Assembly (NCBI GenBank): GCA_039111635.1
Contig: JBCAQO010000001.1
Coordinates: forward strand, 124,001-188,000
Reading direction: 5' to 3'
Source: Heterobasidion occidentale
Lineage: Eukaryota; Basidiomycota; Agaricomycetes; Russulales; Bondarzewiaceae
Length of the DNA: 64,000 nt
This document shows, piece by piece, positions 12,389 to 23,361 of the stretch (the first letter of the stretch is position 1; each line of letters opens with the position of its first letter). The position numbers and the translations under genes are program-made. Below the pieces are notes generated by a model that saw only the letters and a program-made list of their open reading frames with translations, did not search any database and was not told the DNA's origin.

Positions 12389-15186
12389 ATGCCTTCCGCC
12401 CACACCCCGCCGAGCGCCCGACGCCGCTCTCTCTCCGACCCCATCGCCGCCGCCCTCCGCCCTCCTGTCGACGAGACCCCCGCAGAGCGCGAGCGGCGCC
12501 TCATCGCCGAACACGACGCGAAGAAGATCAGCGACTCCATCGACGAGCAGATCAGGCTCGACAGGGCAGAGCTCAAGAAGAACAAGCCTGACGTCAAGGT
12601 CCTCCTCCTGGGCCAGAGCGAGAGCGGGAAGAGCACCACCCTCAAGCGTGAGTTCCTCCCGCACTCTCATTTTGCTTCCGTCTTTCTTTGCCCTCCTTCG
12701 CCCGTGTGTCTACGCGTCGAGACCGCCTGATGGTGCTCGGGCAACGTCTGCACTCGGGATCGACGTTCAATGCGCAGTCTTGTGCGCCGGCTCAACACTT
12801 TGAGCCAGGCGGCGGAACCTTTTTTTTCTTCCCCACCCTTCCCCTTGTTTTTCGCTGCCCCCGTCGTCGCGTACCGTCGCCTTTGGCTCGAGACCCTACT
12901 GCGCGTGCTATAAGGGGCAACTCCAGCGGTCCCCGTCGTAAGATTCGCGCTCCCCGGGTGCTCTCCACGGTAAGGAGCGGCACCTGATTCTCGGTTTCCT
13001 CTCTGTCTTCCGCGCAGCCCCGAAAGAGCTGTCGTGCATGCGCCAGGAACGAGCCAGGGCGAGCGGTGCGCCTTCCAAACGCCGAACGCGTGCGCTTTCG
13101 CCGCCGCGCGGACTTTCCGCCGGTCGCTCTCATGATCTGCGCCCGCCCGCGCTTCTATCGCTCCTAACCGCGCATGTGTCATGCATGCCCTCCGCAACTC
13201 ACCCGCGTCCTTGTTTCCGTTCGCGACAGAATTCCAGCTGCTGCACACGCCCGCCGCCTTCCACGCCGAGCGCATCGCCTGGCGCTCCGTCATCTACCTC
13301 AACCTCGTCCGCTCCATCCGCCGCATCCTCGACGCCATCTCCCCCGACTCGGACCAGCACGACGCGCTCCTCGGGCTCGACTCGGACTCGGTCCACACCA
13401 CCGCCTCCGCGGCGACGCGCACGCGCAGGCCCTCCCGCCCCCGCCCCCGCTCGACCCGCAGCAGCGCCAGATCGCGACCGAGAAGCACGCGTACTACTCC
13501 GCGCGCCTCGCCGCGCTCGTCGACCTCGAGGCGCGCCTCATGCGCATGCTCAGCGACGAGGACGAGGACGAGCCCACGCGCCTCGACGACGGCACCGCCC
13601 CGGGCTGGTCCGTCGCCCCCCGCCCCGCGCTCGCGCTCACCGCTCCGCGCCCGGAGATCGCCGTCAACACGAGCCCGCACACAGCCCCGCCGACGCCGTC
13701 CGCGCGCTCGCCGCTCGCCGTCGCGGGCCTCGGGCGCGGCGGCGAGATGGCCGTCCGGCCGACGTCGAACTGGAAGAAGGCGCTCGGGCTCGGCGGGAGC
13801 AAGCTCAAGGGCGCGAGCCCGGGCACTGGCGAGCTCCTCGGGTGGTGGGAGGATCCGGCGGATCCGGTGCATGTGCTGTCCAAGTACAGCGCCGTCATGG
13901 TCGAGCTCTGGGACGACCAGTGGGTCAAGGCGCGCCTGCGGGATCGGCGGATACGGTTGGAGGAGAGCAGCGGTTTGTGAGTGCTTCCTGGGTTTTTGGA
14001 TGGAGTTCGTGGCTGATGCCTTCGTGTGTAGCTACCTGGACGAGATCGAACGGATCACGGCGAAGAAATATATCCCGACAGATGGTGCGTGTCGCTCTGA
14101 CTGTCGTCTCGGAAAAGGCTGAGCGCTGCGATAGACGACGTGCTCAAAGCGCGGCTGAAGACCGTCGGCGTCGTCGAGCACGCGTTCCTCCTGACCCAAG
14201 GCCACACCCGCGGGATGAACTGGAAGATCTACGACGTCGGCGGCGCGCGCAACCAGCGCCAAGCATGGGCGCCGTACTTCCAAGACGGTGAGCCGCGCTT
14301 CTCCAGTAGGCTCCCGCGCGCGGAATCTGACCTACTCCTCGCGCTCGGCGGCCGGCGCGCAGTGAACGCGATCATCTTCCTCGCGCCGATCTCCGCGTTC
14401 GACCAGGTGCTGACAGAGGTGCGCCGCCGCTCCCCCCTCTCCTTCCCCTCTCTGCCCGCGCGCGCGCAGATTTGGGCTCAGCCAGTCCGCTTCCGCCCCC
14501 GCGTAGGATCCGCGAGTGAACAGGCTCGAGGACTCGCTGCTGCTCTGGCGCTCGGTCGTCGCGAACAAGCTGCTGTCGCACGTGAACATCATCCTCTTCC
14601 TCAACAAATGCGATCTGCTACATGTCAGTCGTCGTCATTATCGTCGAGCGGATGGGTTTAGAGGTCGCTGATGCGTTTTCGCTTTTTTGTTTGGATTTGG
14701 ATTTGGATCGGCGCGCAGACGAAGCTGGAGGCGGGCGTGCAACTGAGCCACCACATGTTCTCGTACGGCGAGCGGCCGAACGACTACGACTCCGTGTCGA
14801 AATGTGCGTGGTCCCCGTGTCCTCCTTTATATTTTTGATTATGAACGCACGCTCACGCCTCTGCGGCGCAGACCTGCGGAACAAGTTCGGCGTGCTGCAT
14901 CAGCAGCACTCGCCCAACAAGGACCGGGAGCTGTTCAGTGAGCCCACGCCCCGCGCCCCCCTCTCTCGTCCGCGCGACTGACGATGGCGTTTTTTTTTGC
15001 AGTCCACTTCACGGCCGTGACGGACACGCGCCGCACCACGACCATCATCCAGAATGGTGCGTTGGCCGCTGCGCCGTTCCTTCTCTCTCTGTGTGTGCGT
15101 GTGTGTGCGCTGGTGCTGACGCGTGTGCGGCAGTGCGGGACTTTATACTGACGGCGAACCTCAAGGACTCGAAGCTGATCTCATGA
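12389..15186 (+). CDS. Atypical heterotrimeric G-protein alpha subunit (catalytic Gln replaced by Ala)
   Basis: 534-residue GTP-binding signalling protein from eleven exons: 12389-12647, 13230-13390, 13429-13976, 14032-14084, 14135-14287, 14363-14418, 14507-14623, 14719-14803, 14872-14937, 15003-15056, 15134-15186. G boxes are visible in order: P-loop GQSESGKST (75-83), switch I ARLKTVG, switch II DVGGARNQR (374-382), NKCD (443-446) and FTAVTD near the end. It is about 180 residues longer than canonical G-alpha, mainly through a Pro/Ser-rich insertion in the helical domain, as in the expanded G-alphas of Agaricomycetes. Two oddities: the invariant catalytic Gln after DVGG is Ala (codon 14245-14247), and the N-terminus (MPSAHTPP) lacks the MGxxxS myristoylation motif. 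There is also no C-terminal Cys. The junction at 13390/13429 implies a 38-base intron; a single missing base there is the alternative. Confidence 0.9.
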
Positions 15187-17080
15187 GCCGCGTCCTGCGC
15201 TCTGCGCTCTGCGCCCGTTTTCCTGTTTTCTTTTTCTTTTTCGTTTTTTCTCTCTCTCTCGCTTACGAACGCCCCGGGCCATGCCCGCCACTTACTACCT
15301 TACATGCTCAATCGCTCCCGCCTTTTCTTTTTCTTTTCCGTAGCTCTCTCCTCTCCTCTGTGTTTGCACGCCGTGCGAGCCGACCCCTCCCCGTACGTCC
15401 TCGGGCAGGGTAATGTCCACCCCATAGTCAGTAACCTATTGTAAATACACGCGCGCGCACACACCTCGTTCTTCTCTCGCCGTCTCGTCTTGCAGCGCTG
15501 TTTGTTGTTTTATCGTCTTTTTATGTCCTTTTTTTCTTTTCTTTTTCTTTTCTTTGTTTTCCTCTTTGTGTTCCTTTTCCTGTTTCTCAAAAATATTTTC
15601 TCGGGTGTTGTGGGTGTGGCTTGGTGCTCTGAAGAATGAATGCTCTTTTCGTGTTGCTTTATATTGCGTCCTGCGAGCTTGGGACCGGACAGCTGTGTCG
15701 TGAGGAGTGTTTGGCGCGTGCACTGGAAGCTGATGACTTAGTTGAGTACTACGCCTGTCGATGTTGCTGCAGGAGTTCCGTCTGCGTGGCTGACTTGACT
15801 ACTACATAGAGCTACACAGAGGATAGTCGTTTTGTGCCAGTATGAGGGAGAAACCACACCCCTTTTGGCCCTACTTCGAGGCAAATATAGATTTGCTACT
15901 ACACCATGTGATCAAAGTTTTACAAAAACGATCGTTTGGCATGGTCCTCCGGTCCGGGAATGCCCGGCATACCCTACTCCTTCTGCCGCTCTGCCTGACC
16001 ACACGCATATTCCCGCATGGCCCAGGAATCTACCAATGTAATAGCAGCTCGACAGCAGTATTCAATGAATACAGGTGACTCATGTGGTGCTTCGAATTAG
16101 AAGCTAATATCCATCCACGTAGTATTTCAGACTCATCCCCATACACACGCCCCTCTCTTTTTCCCGAAGTCGAGGCTCATCAGGAGGTGCCACGCCGCGC
16201 CGTCTCTGCAGTTTATCTATCGAGTCTCCGATCTCCGTTACAATCCTTGCCATGCTTCGTGGCGCCACCTTGTTTTCAGCCACGCCATGCCTCATGCTAG
16301 CTCATACCACAGTCGGCGGTGTAGCTGACGATCAAGTTAGCAGTCGAATGAAGTCGCCACAACGCTCGCGGGACGAGACGCTACTGTTCGCGACTTCCAG
16401 CCGCTCGCACAATGCAGACCACCGTCTCTTGGTACCGCGCTTCCAGCTCGTATGTACGATCGATGTGAACTTGAACAGCCTGCTGCAGGTGGCGTCTGTT
16501 GCCGCTCGAGGCATATTCTGGCTACACAGCTGTAGTTACTTCAAGCTGTAAGCGTTCATCTCGCTACGTTCGTCGTGCTAGGCATCCTTACGGTTGATCG
16601 CCGTGACTGATTCATTGTCAACAGTGCCGGACATATGCCGGTGTGCGTTTTTCGAAGTAAAGATCCGTACTGCACTTTCCATGTAGTATAAGACCCGTTG
16701 GCTCAGCATCCTCTGCACACACTGTGTTTTCTTCGCAGAGACGATGCGCTTCACCAGGCTTCTTCGCATTCATCACAACTCGGCGGAGGCGAAGCGGGAG
16801 ACGTGTCCTGCCAAACCTCCAAAGAGAGGATGCAAAACGTGTCCATTCTCACCGCAAGCTTGGGCCAAGGCCTTGGGATGCTTATCGGGATGCCTACCGA
16901 AGAGAAGACGGTCTCGTCGCAAAACGGTGCCCAAATCGAGCGAACCATCCGAGGGCGCACCGAAAGGCAAGCACCAATTCCTTTCGCACGCCCCCAATGC
17001 GTTCGACGCGATGCTCTTGGTCATGACTGCTTATAAGCTTAGATGGCAGGTCGAGAGTTGCAGTTGCGACGGATGCCGGC
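15187..17080. other. 1.9-kb intergenic stretch
   Basis: The first 400 bases are T-rich (TTTTC tracts around 15220-15610), fitting the 3' end of the G-alpha transcript. Nothing recognisable follows up to about 16740. From 16744 a plus-strand frame rich in Lys, Arg and Cys (ending near 17030 with ..FLSHAPNAFDAMLL) may be an upstream exon of the next gene. I could not join it with canonical sites of reasonable intron length, so I leave it out of that model. Confidence 0.35.
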
Positions 17081-18098
17081 ATGTCGACCATGGAAATGGG
17101 GACGACCATCTTGAAAGAAGTCGCAGATCTCGCTCTGGGTGTGCCATACCTTCAGATCATAGCGTCGGTGTTGTCCCAGATCGTCAAGGTCCATGGGGTA
17201 CGTCTTTTGATGCAGTGGTCATGCCTGGAACAACCAGGTTTTGATTTTCTGTTCAGGAAGTGAGGATGCTAAGTGACAAGTGCTCAGATCTGAAGGGATA
17301 CGTTAACGAATTGCAACTTCTGGTCGTTGGAATCAATAATTCTCTCGGAATGACCGAACACATGCCGGATGACCTAGCACAGGCACTACACTTCCTCACC
17401 GGGTCAGTCGTCACACATGCGAATGCCTCGCTTTCGTTAGCACAATCTGACCTCCCGCTAGCACATTAGACGATACCTTTCGTGTTTACAAAGAATGTAC
17501 GGCCAAGACATCACTGCGAAAGATCCTCAAACGAGGGCTCCTACTGGGAGAAATCCAAAAGTGCGAAATTGGCGTTCAGAATGCCCTCACTTTATTTAAC
17601 GTAGGCGTCGCTCCTGACTTTCGCCAAGCCATGAATTCAGTTGTAATTTCTTAGACAAAACTCGGAGTCATCCAATTCTCAGATGCGCAAAAGGCTCTCG
17701 AGATCTTAGAGGACACTCGAGGTATGGTCAAATGTATACAGACAACAGTCGACAGGCAGCTAGTGAGTCCGACTTGAGATGGTGTTCAACTCTATCAATT
17801 GAACTCGGTTGCACAGGATCAGCCGCCACCACCTTCTGACGAATCGTCGATATCGGAAGCAGATGATACATCAAAGCCAAATCCTGCACCGACGGCAGAT
17901 CCCATTTCAAAATGTACCTGCTCGAATCCAATACCACCCGGAGCCATAGATTCTCCTCAGGACTTTGACCATGATGACAGTCCTTATGGCAAGCCTATGT
18001 TGTCACGGATCACTGTGAAACTCATTCCGCCAGTAGATACATGTATTGGCGCTATGTACCTATTTTTCCTATTTTTCTTGTCTTTGTTGACCCGATGA
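17081..18098 (+). CDS. Helical protein of unknown function, possibly with an MLKL-N-like/adaptor domain
   Basis: Five exons join in phase: 17081-17197, 17257-17402, 17462-17600, 17655-17762, 17817-18098, giving 263 residues from the ATG at 17081; the true start may lie upstream. Residues 1-165 look like an amphipathic helical bundle. It opens with TTILKEVADLALGVPYLQII and continues with long Leu/Val-rich helices and a Cys/Lys-rich middle. This layout resembles the N-terminal helical domain that precedes NACHT, kinase or repeat modules in many Agaricomycete proteins (compared in the literature with the MLKL N-terminal domain). That comparison is a weak inference from pattern, not alignment. 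The rest is acidic and Ser/Pro-rich, and the last 20 residues are hydrophobic (MYLFFLFFLSLL), so it may end in a membrane tail or the annotated stop may lie in an unspliced intron. No downstream NTPase or kinase domain follows. Confidence 0.45.
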
Positions 18099-18356
18099 TA
18101 TCTCTGCCCTGACATTGGCGTTGCGATATATGTTATTTGGATCTTCATACTTCTACATGCATCTTCCCCATGCACGACTTACATTGGAAATTACCCGACC
18201 ACTTACCGCATTCACTGATGGACATGAGGAGGTTACAATTTTGACATGCTGCGCTGGGACGACATTCCTATGTCCATATATAACAAGTTGTAGGAGTCAA
18301 AAGATATTCGACAACAGATTGGTCGAGATCCAATCCAGGTAACGCAGGTAGACGGT

Positions 18357-21007
18357 TCAAAAATACCCTTCCCGCCGCGGAACAGTGACAGGTGGTGGAC
18401 GCTGGCCCGCCGAGCTACCTGGACGATCTCGCGATCTTGGCGGCGGCGCAGGACTACTCCGAACAGAGCGCGGAGGACGAGGGCTTTCCATTGAAACGCC
18501 GTAGCTTTGTGCGCGCACAGGGGTGGGCGAGACGGCCATTGGCGTTGTATTATGCGAATGGCGTGAAGGTGTTGACGGAGTTGGGGGTATAGCGGGTATA
18601 GGAGGAACAGGTGGAGCCTGGAGGGTGGAGTTGGCGTGGCGAGTGTGGGTGCAGGGGAGCGCTGGCGTGAAGGAGTGGGATTGTTGCGAGAAATCCGATT
18701 TGAGTCAAGCGCCCGAGGCTGAGGGCGAGCTGCGGGTGGAGGCTGTGGCTTCTCCTTTGGCTCCTGAACCAATAGCTCGTCTAGAAGAAACCTGAAGTCA
18801 AGGCCGTATTCTTGCAGAAGCTGTAGATAGAAGTAGCGATATCAAAAAGAAGACGCGCTGTTGAATGGAAGTGTAAATATACCTTACGGCTTTGTGAGTA
18901 AGTGATCTTTAACGCGTCGTCTATCGTCCTTTGATCAACATCAGAGCTGTACACCTGTTTTCGGAACATTTCCGCATATGTCTCCATCTGCTTCTTTGCC
19001 CAGTCAATGAAAGCTAGATCGTAGTTGAGCGCTTATAGTAGATCACAGTGTGGCAAAGACTTACAGCTAGCTACTTCGTTCTCCTTGAAACTGCCAGGAA
19101 CCAGTCAGCGGTATGTTTGATAGCTGTGAACATCACAGTCGCAAGATCATTGATGTACATTCCGATGTGCCCCTCGAACCGGAGCATTCGAACTAGCTTC
19201 CGTATCATTTCGCTGCGAGCTGCCAAAAAGGTTGTTCGGCCCGCCGCATCCGCACGAAGTCGCGCGAGTAATGAGATATGGTGAACAACAGTCGTCTTGT
19301 GGTTATTAGGCGAAGCCAATGATTGGAGGAGGGAAGAGGTCAGAGTCGCAGTGAGAGGTGTAAGTTTGCTTGCTAGCGGTGGGGTGGTTGATAGCTTGGC
19401 TTCACCTGAAGAAACAGCTTGAGCGCAAATCCGAGAGAAGAGAAAACAAGATACATATACCTTGCTCCACTAGCTCAACTGCTCGATCCCATTCTCTCAA
19501 AGCAATGGCAACAGTGAGCTCATCTGCAAATTCCCCTACCCAGCGAATGTCCCTTTCTGCTTTATCTTTCGCAAGGTCGCTCATGCCAGCCTTCATCGCC
19601 AAATCAGCCATCCAATCTGGTGGCGGAGGTCCGTCTATCGCAAACGAGGTTCGCTAAACGATATTGTGAACTCAAAGATAGGAAAGACCCAAGAGAATGA
19701 CTGACATCGCCACCGTTCCACAAGCTCTTCCTTCGTTCGTGTTCTCCCTCTCGTTCCTTCCTTTTCTTGGTCGCAAGTTCTTCGGCGACCTGCCGAAGTT
19801 GCGAGAGCAAGCTCTTCTTATCGGCTGCAGACTCTGTGCGATAGACGTGCGTCTCCTTGCCATGCCTAATCTTGAAGACATTCACCATGGCTACAAATAC
19901 GTGTGAATCAACTACCACTCAAAAGAGATGGCGCATCATACTAGCAGTGTCCTTGGTATCCAGAACGAGCATTTCGTTCAATGGCCAGCACCGCTCCGCA
20001 ACGAGTTTGTCGTTCTCAGAGGCATTCCGGCGTCTGCGTTTGCGGGCGACAAGGACAGCGTCATCGAGAAGAACGAAACGTACAGAATGCGCTGGTTTGT
20101 AGGTTGCGGCATTCAAGGAGATGCCGTCCATCTCAGCAACGACGTGTCTTCCTGGCGTAGTAGGCACAAACTTCGTCGACCCTTCGATTTGTGCATGCAG
20201 GTTCTGCATCTGGTTTGCGTAGAGTACACGAAGGTCAGCGATGGAAGACCGAACATTGCGTCGACGATCTGTTGGAAAATGTCAGGGGTCGTCAGACGGA
20301 ATCGGAAACAATATCCTACCAGCGACAGAGGCCGATTCATCAATGTGGAGTAAGGAAGGCATGCTCTTCCACTCAGCTAAACTCTCCTTCAATTCGAGCA
20401 GCTCGTTTTCAAGGTTTCCAATCTCTTTGGAAATATGGACGAACTGAGAGTAACTGTTGAGGCGCATTATCTTGAGCAACGACCTGATGTTCTGAATACA
20501 CTGATAGCTTACTTCTTGAAGACGTTGCGCTGCAAATCTGCTGCAACATCGTCTTTGGAGCTCTGAAGAGAAGACTGTAGTGACTTCAGCTCGGCCTCCG
20601 TTGAATTCGCCAACTTTAATTTCAGGTCTATATGACGTTGTGAGATCATAACATGGTGCTACATACGTGAAAAGCGCACAGGCGTCAGGGTCAAAGGTAT
20701 CCGCATCCAGTAGCTTATTCTCTGCGGCCTTGACATCCTCCTTTGAGAGCGTGCGCTCCGGCACGACCTCTTCCTCCTGCTCTTTCGATGGCCCAGGACG
20801 CAACCCGATGGGCAATGCTGGAACTGAAGGAATAGATACATTGCCAGTTGGACCCGAGATGTCGGCATATCGCATGGACATGCGCTTCTTAATCTTGTCG
20901 TCCACTCGAGACTTCCGAGCATCCTTGCCAGGCTTGCTCAACTTGGCCGCTGGCTTAGCAGCTTTGGGACGAGACACGGAGGCTTTCCGAGTACGGAGAG
21001 ACTCCAT
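18357..21007 (-). CDS. EXO84: Exocyst complex subunit Exo84 (two apparent frameshifts)
   Basis: Subunit of the exocyst, which tethers secretory vesicles to the plasma membrane at growth sites. Exons start at 21007 (MESLRTRK..; 21007-20680, 20627-20513, 20483-20320) and continue to the left. The N-terminal part contains the Vps51/Exo84 coiled-coil block with LENELLELKESLAEWKS. A PH-like domain follows (about 20230-19700, with HSVRFVLLDDAVLVAR), then the C-terminal helical cullin-repeat-like region (DWMADLAMKAG.., IDWAKKQMETYAEMF). Two frame breaks fit single missing bases: one near 19091-19096 before FKENEVAS, the other between about 18600 and 18720 in the Pro/Ser-rich tail, which then runs to RREGYF and stops at 18357. 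It is divergent from the Dus2-type gene with about 360 bp between starts. The identification is strong; the breaks are probably sequence errors. Confidence 0.88.
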
Positions 21008-21364
21008 CGCATCAACACTCGGGTGCTCGAGTTACGTGGCTAGTTTTTTAGCGAAACTAATGGAGCTCTGCCCAATTCTGTGATATGCGGCCAAAAGATG
21101 GTGATGGTGGAGAGTCCAATGGAGCAGTGGTTGCCTCAGGCTGCAGCCATAGCGTTGTCTCGGTTGGCGACAAATTACATAATGAGTTATGTTTGTTTTC
21201 GTAGTCTCCGAGATCTCCATCCTCGGTAATCATAGGACTCCTTCTTCTTGCTCTGCCGGTGTCTTTGTCTGTCTCGCTTTGCCGTTCTGTTTATGCTTGT
21301 AAAAGCATTCAACGGCCGCAGAATATATCTACTTTCTTGTAATTATCTCTTTCGATCATTCGCG
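21008..21364. promoter_or_regulatory. Shared upstream region of the Exo84 and Dus2-type genes
   Basis: This 357-bp spacer separates two divergently transcribed housekeeping genes and so must carry the promoters of both. The right half is CT-rich on the plus strand (CTTCTTCTTGCTCTGCC near 21240), as expected just upstream of the plus-strand gene. I see no clear TATA box. Confidence 0.5.
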
Positions 21365-22965
21365 ATGTCTCGTCGCTCGCATTCCGCTTCTCCTCGACCT
21401 CGTGATGCAAAACGCCCTCGACTGGACTACCTTACTCCAGATGATTATAGAAATGGCGTCATGCTTGCTCCAATGGTTCGTTCTGGCGCCCGTACGTCTG
21501 CTATACCTCGGGCGGCGCGCCTCGACGAGCTCACTTACTGTCCACAGTTCCCACTCGTCTTTTTGCGCTCAAACACGGCGCCAAGCTTGTATGGGGGCCG
21601 GAAATTGTAGACAAGGCTATTCTCCATGCAGAGCGCGTGGTTGATCGTGAGTGAGCTGCTCCTGGTATGTTCAGCTAAGCTTATAGTACCTATAGCCGTC
21701 AGCGGCGTTGTCTCGTATAATGGCAAATCGAGAGCTATGTTTACCACACATCCAGTCGAAAAGCCATATCTAGTTTATCAGATAGGCTCTTCAGATCCCG
21801 CACTCGCCGTCCAAGCAGCAAAAACTGTCATGCAAGACGTTTCTGGCATCGATCTGAACTGTGGATGCCCGAAGCCATTTTCGACACATTCAGGGATGGG
21901 CGCAGCCCTTCTCTCCACCCCTGACCTCCTCTGCTCTATTCTCACCGCCCTTCGTGCTGAACTCCCCGCGCATATATCCATTTCCGCCAAAATTCGCTTG
22001 CTCCCGACTCAGGAGGAGACTCTGAAGCTGGTCGAAAAGATCGTCAATACGGGCGTGAACTGCCTGACCGTCCACTGTCGAACGCGTAGTATGCGGCAAA
22101 CCGAGCGTGCGCGCGTGGAACGACTGAAGGAGATCGTCGACTTTGTCAAGAGCTCAGGCAAGGATGTCGCGGTGATCGAGAATGGAGATTGCGAAGGATA
22201 TCAGGATGCAAGGCGGATACGTGCTCTGACAGGTAGGTTCTTTTATTTATCCTCTCATTCTACTGCTTTTTTGATTGATGTCTTCTTGCTCAAGGCGCAG
22301 ATTCTGTTATGATCGCAACGGCTGCGGAGTCGAACCCCAGTGTGTTTTCTCCGACACCATTGGTCGACTTGGAATCAACATTGGTACCTTCTTACATCCG
22401 CTTGGTGAGTAGTCGCGGACTATCTTTTTGATTATCATTCTAATGCATCTGCGATTGTCAGTGCAAGTACCTTGACAATTACTGGGCGAGCACTAAGTTC
22501 TGTGTCGCCCAGTTCAAGGGTAGTCATGTCAAAATCACAAAGTCGGAAGGCAAGGTGATGCGGGATCAGGTAGTCAAGTCAAAAGACTACAGCGGTCTCG
22601 ATGAGACCATTGGTTCATGGAATGGAGAGGCGGAGTTTCAACAAATATCGAAAGCTATTGAGGAAAGGGCGCACAATCCGCCGATGGTACTTCCTGCAGA
22701 ACAGGAATCCCCACCAGATACAGGAGTAGACGCAGGAGTAGACACCCCTCCGCCTTCGATTTGCAATGCATCCCAGGATCTCAGCGCGTTTACCACACCT
22801 CCTGAATGGCGCGGAAATCCTGATCCCTCAGCAGTTGTTGGTGCACCGGTAGTTGCTTCAAATCCGAGGAGAGCCCCGGTACCGGCGTTGATATCTGGTC
22901 ACGACGAGACCACGCCCACACCTATGCCTAAGCAAGGTGTGGAAACATTGTTGCATGCGATGTGA
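21365..22965 (+). CDS. SMM1: tRNA-dihydrouridine synthase, Dus2 type
   Basis: FMN-dependent enzyme that reduces uridine to dihydrouridine in the D-loop of tRNAs (position 20 in the Dus2 branch). Five exons join in phase: 21365-21491, 21548-21646, 21687-22232, 22301-22404, 22462-22965, giving 459 residues. The TIM-barrel begins with the flavin-binding block YRNGVMLAPMVRSG. YQIGSSDPALAV follows, then the catalytic-loop signature DLNCGCPKPFSTHSGMGAAL with the active Cys, then KIRLLPTQEETL, the LTVHCRTR strand and VIENGD. The post-barrel helical domain (YLDNYWASTKFCVAQF) matches Dus2 better than Dus1 or Dus3; no zinc finger is present. A Pro/Thr-rich, low-complexity tail of about 110 residues extends past the family's usual end. 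The N-terminus (MSRRSHSASPRPRDAKRPR) is basic and could be a nuclear signal. Confidence 0.88.
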
Positions 22966-23361
22966 TGTATACACGACCTGTAGCCTTTAGTAACTTAGCG
23001 ATATTGTACCTCTCTTACGCTAATTCATCTCTGCCCATGCACAGGGATGTGTTAATGTGTATTCCAAACTGAACAGCCCCTCAACGGGAAGGCGGTCCTT
23101 GCCCTCAATATCTCAAGAATTCTAGTTGAGCATCAGCGGCCCTCAGGCCTCAGGATCGGACACCAATCGGGATACCCCCAGATGCAACACAACAACGGAG
23201 TCTGCCATAAAAATACAAAATGATAACACTACATCCCGTCAAGGTCGTGATAGCGCCACGGTCTCCGCTAGCATTTCAGTGCGCTGTGTCAATCCTGCAT
23301 CCGTCATATCAATCTTGGCATTCATGTATCATAGTTTCAGTCTCTTGGTACTGGAATGTTT

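Noticed and set aside
13038..14291. 417-codon plus-strand open frame overlapping the G-alpha gene
   Set aside because: Shadow frame of high-GC coding sequence; its product is Arg/Pro/Ala low complexity, and the G-box motifs lie in the other frames joined by introns.
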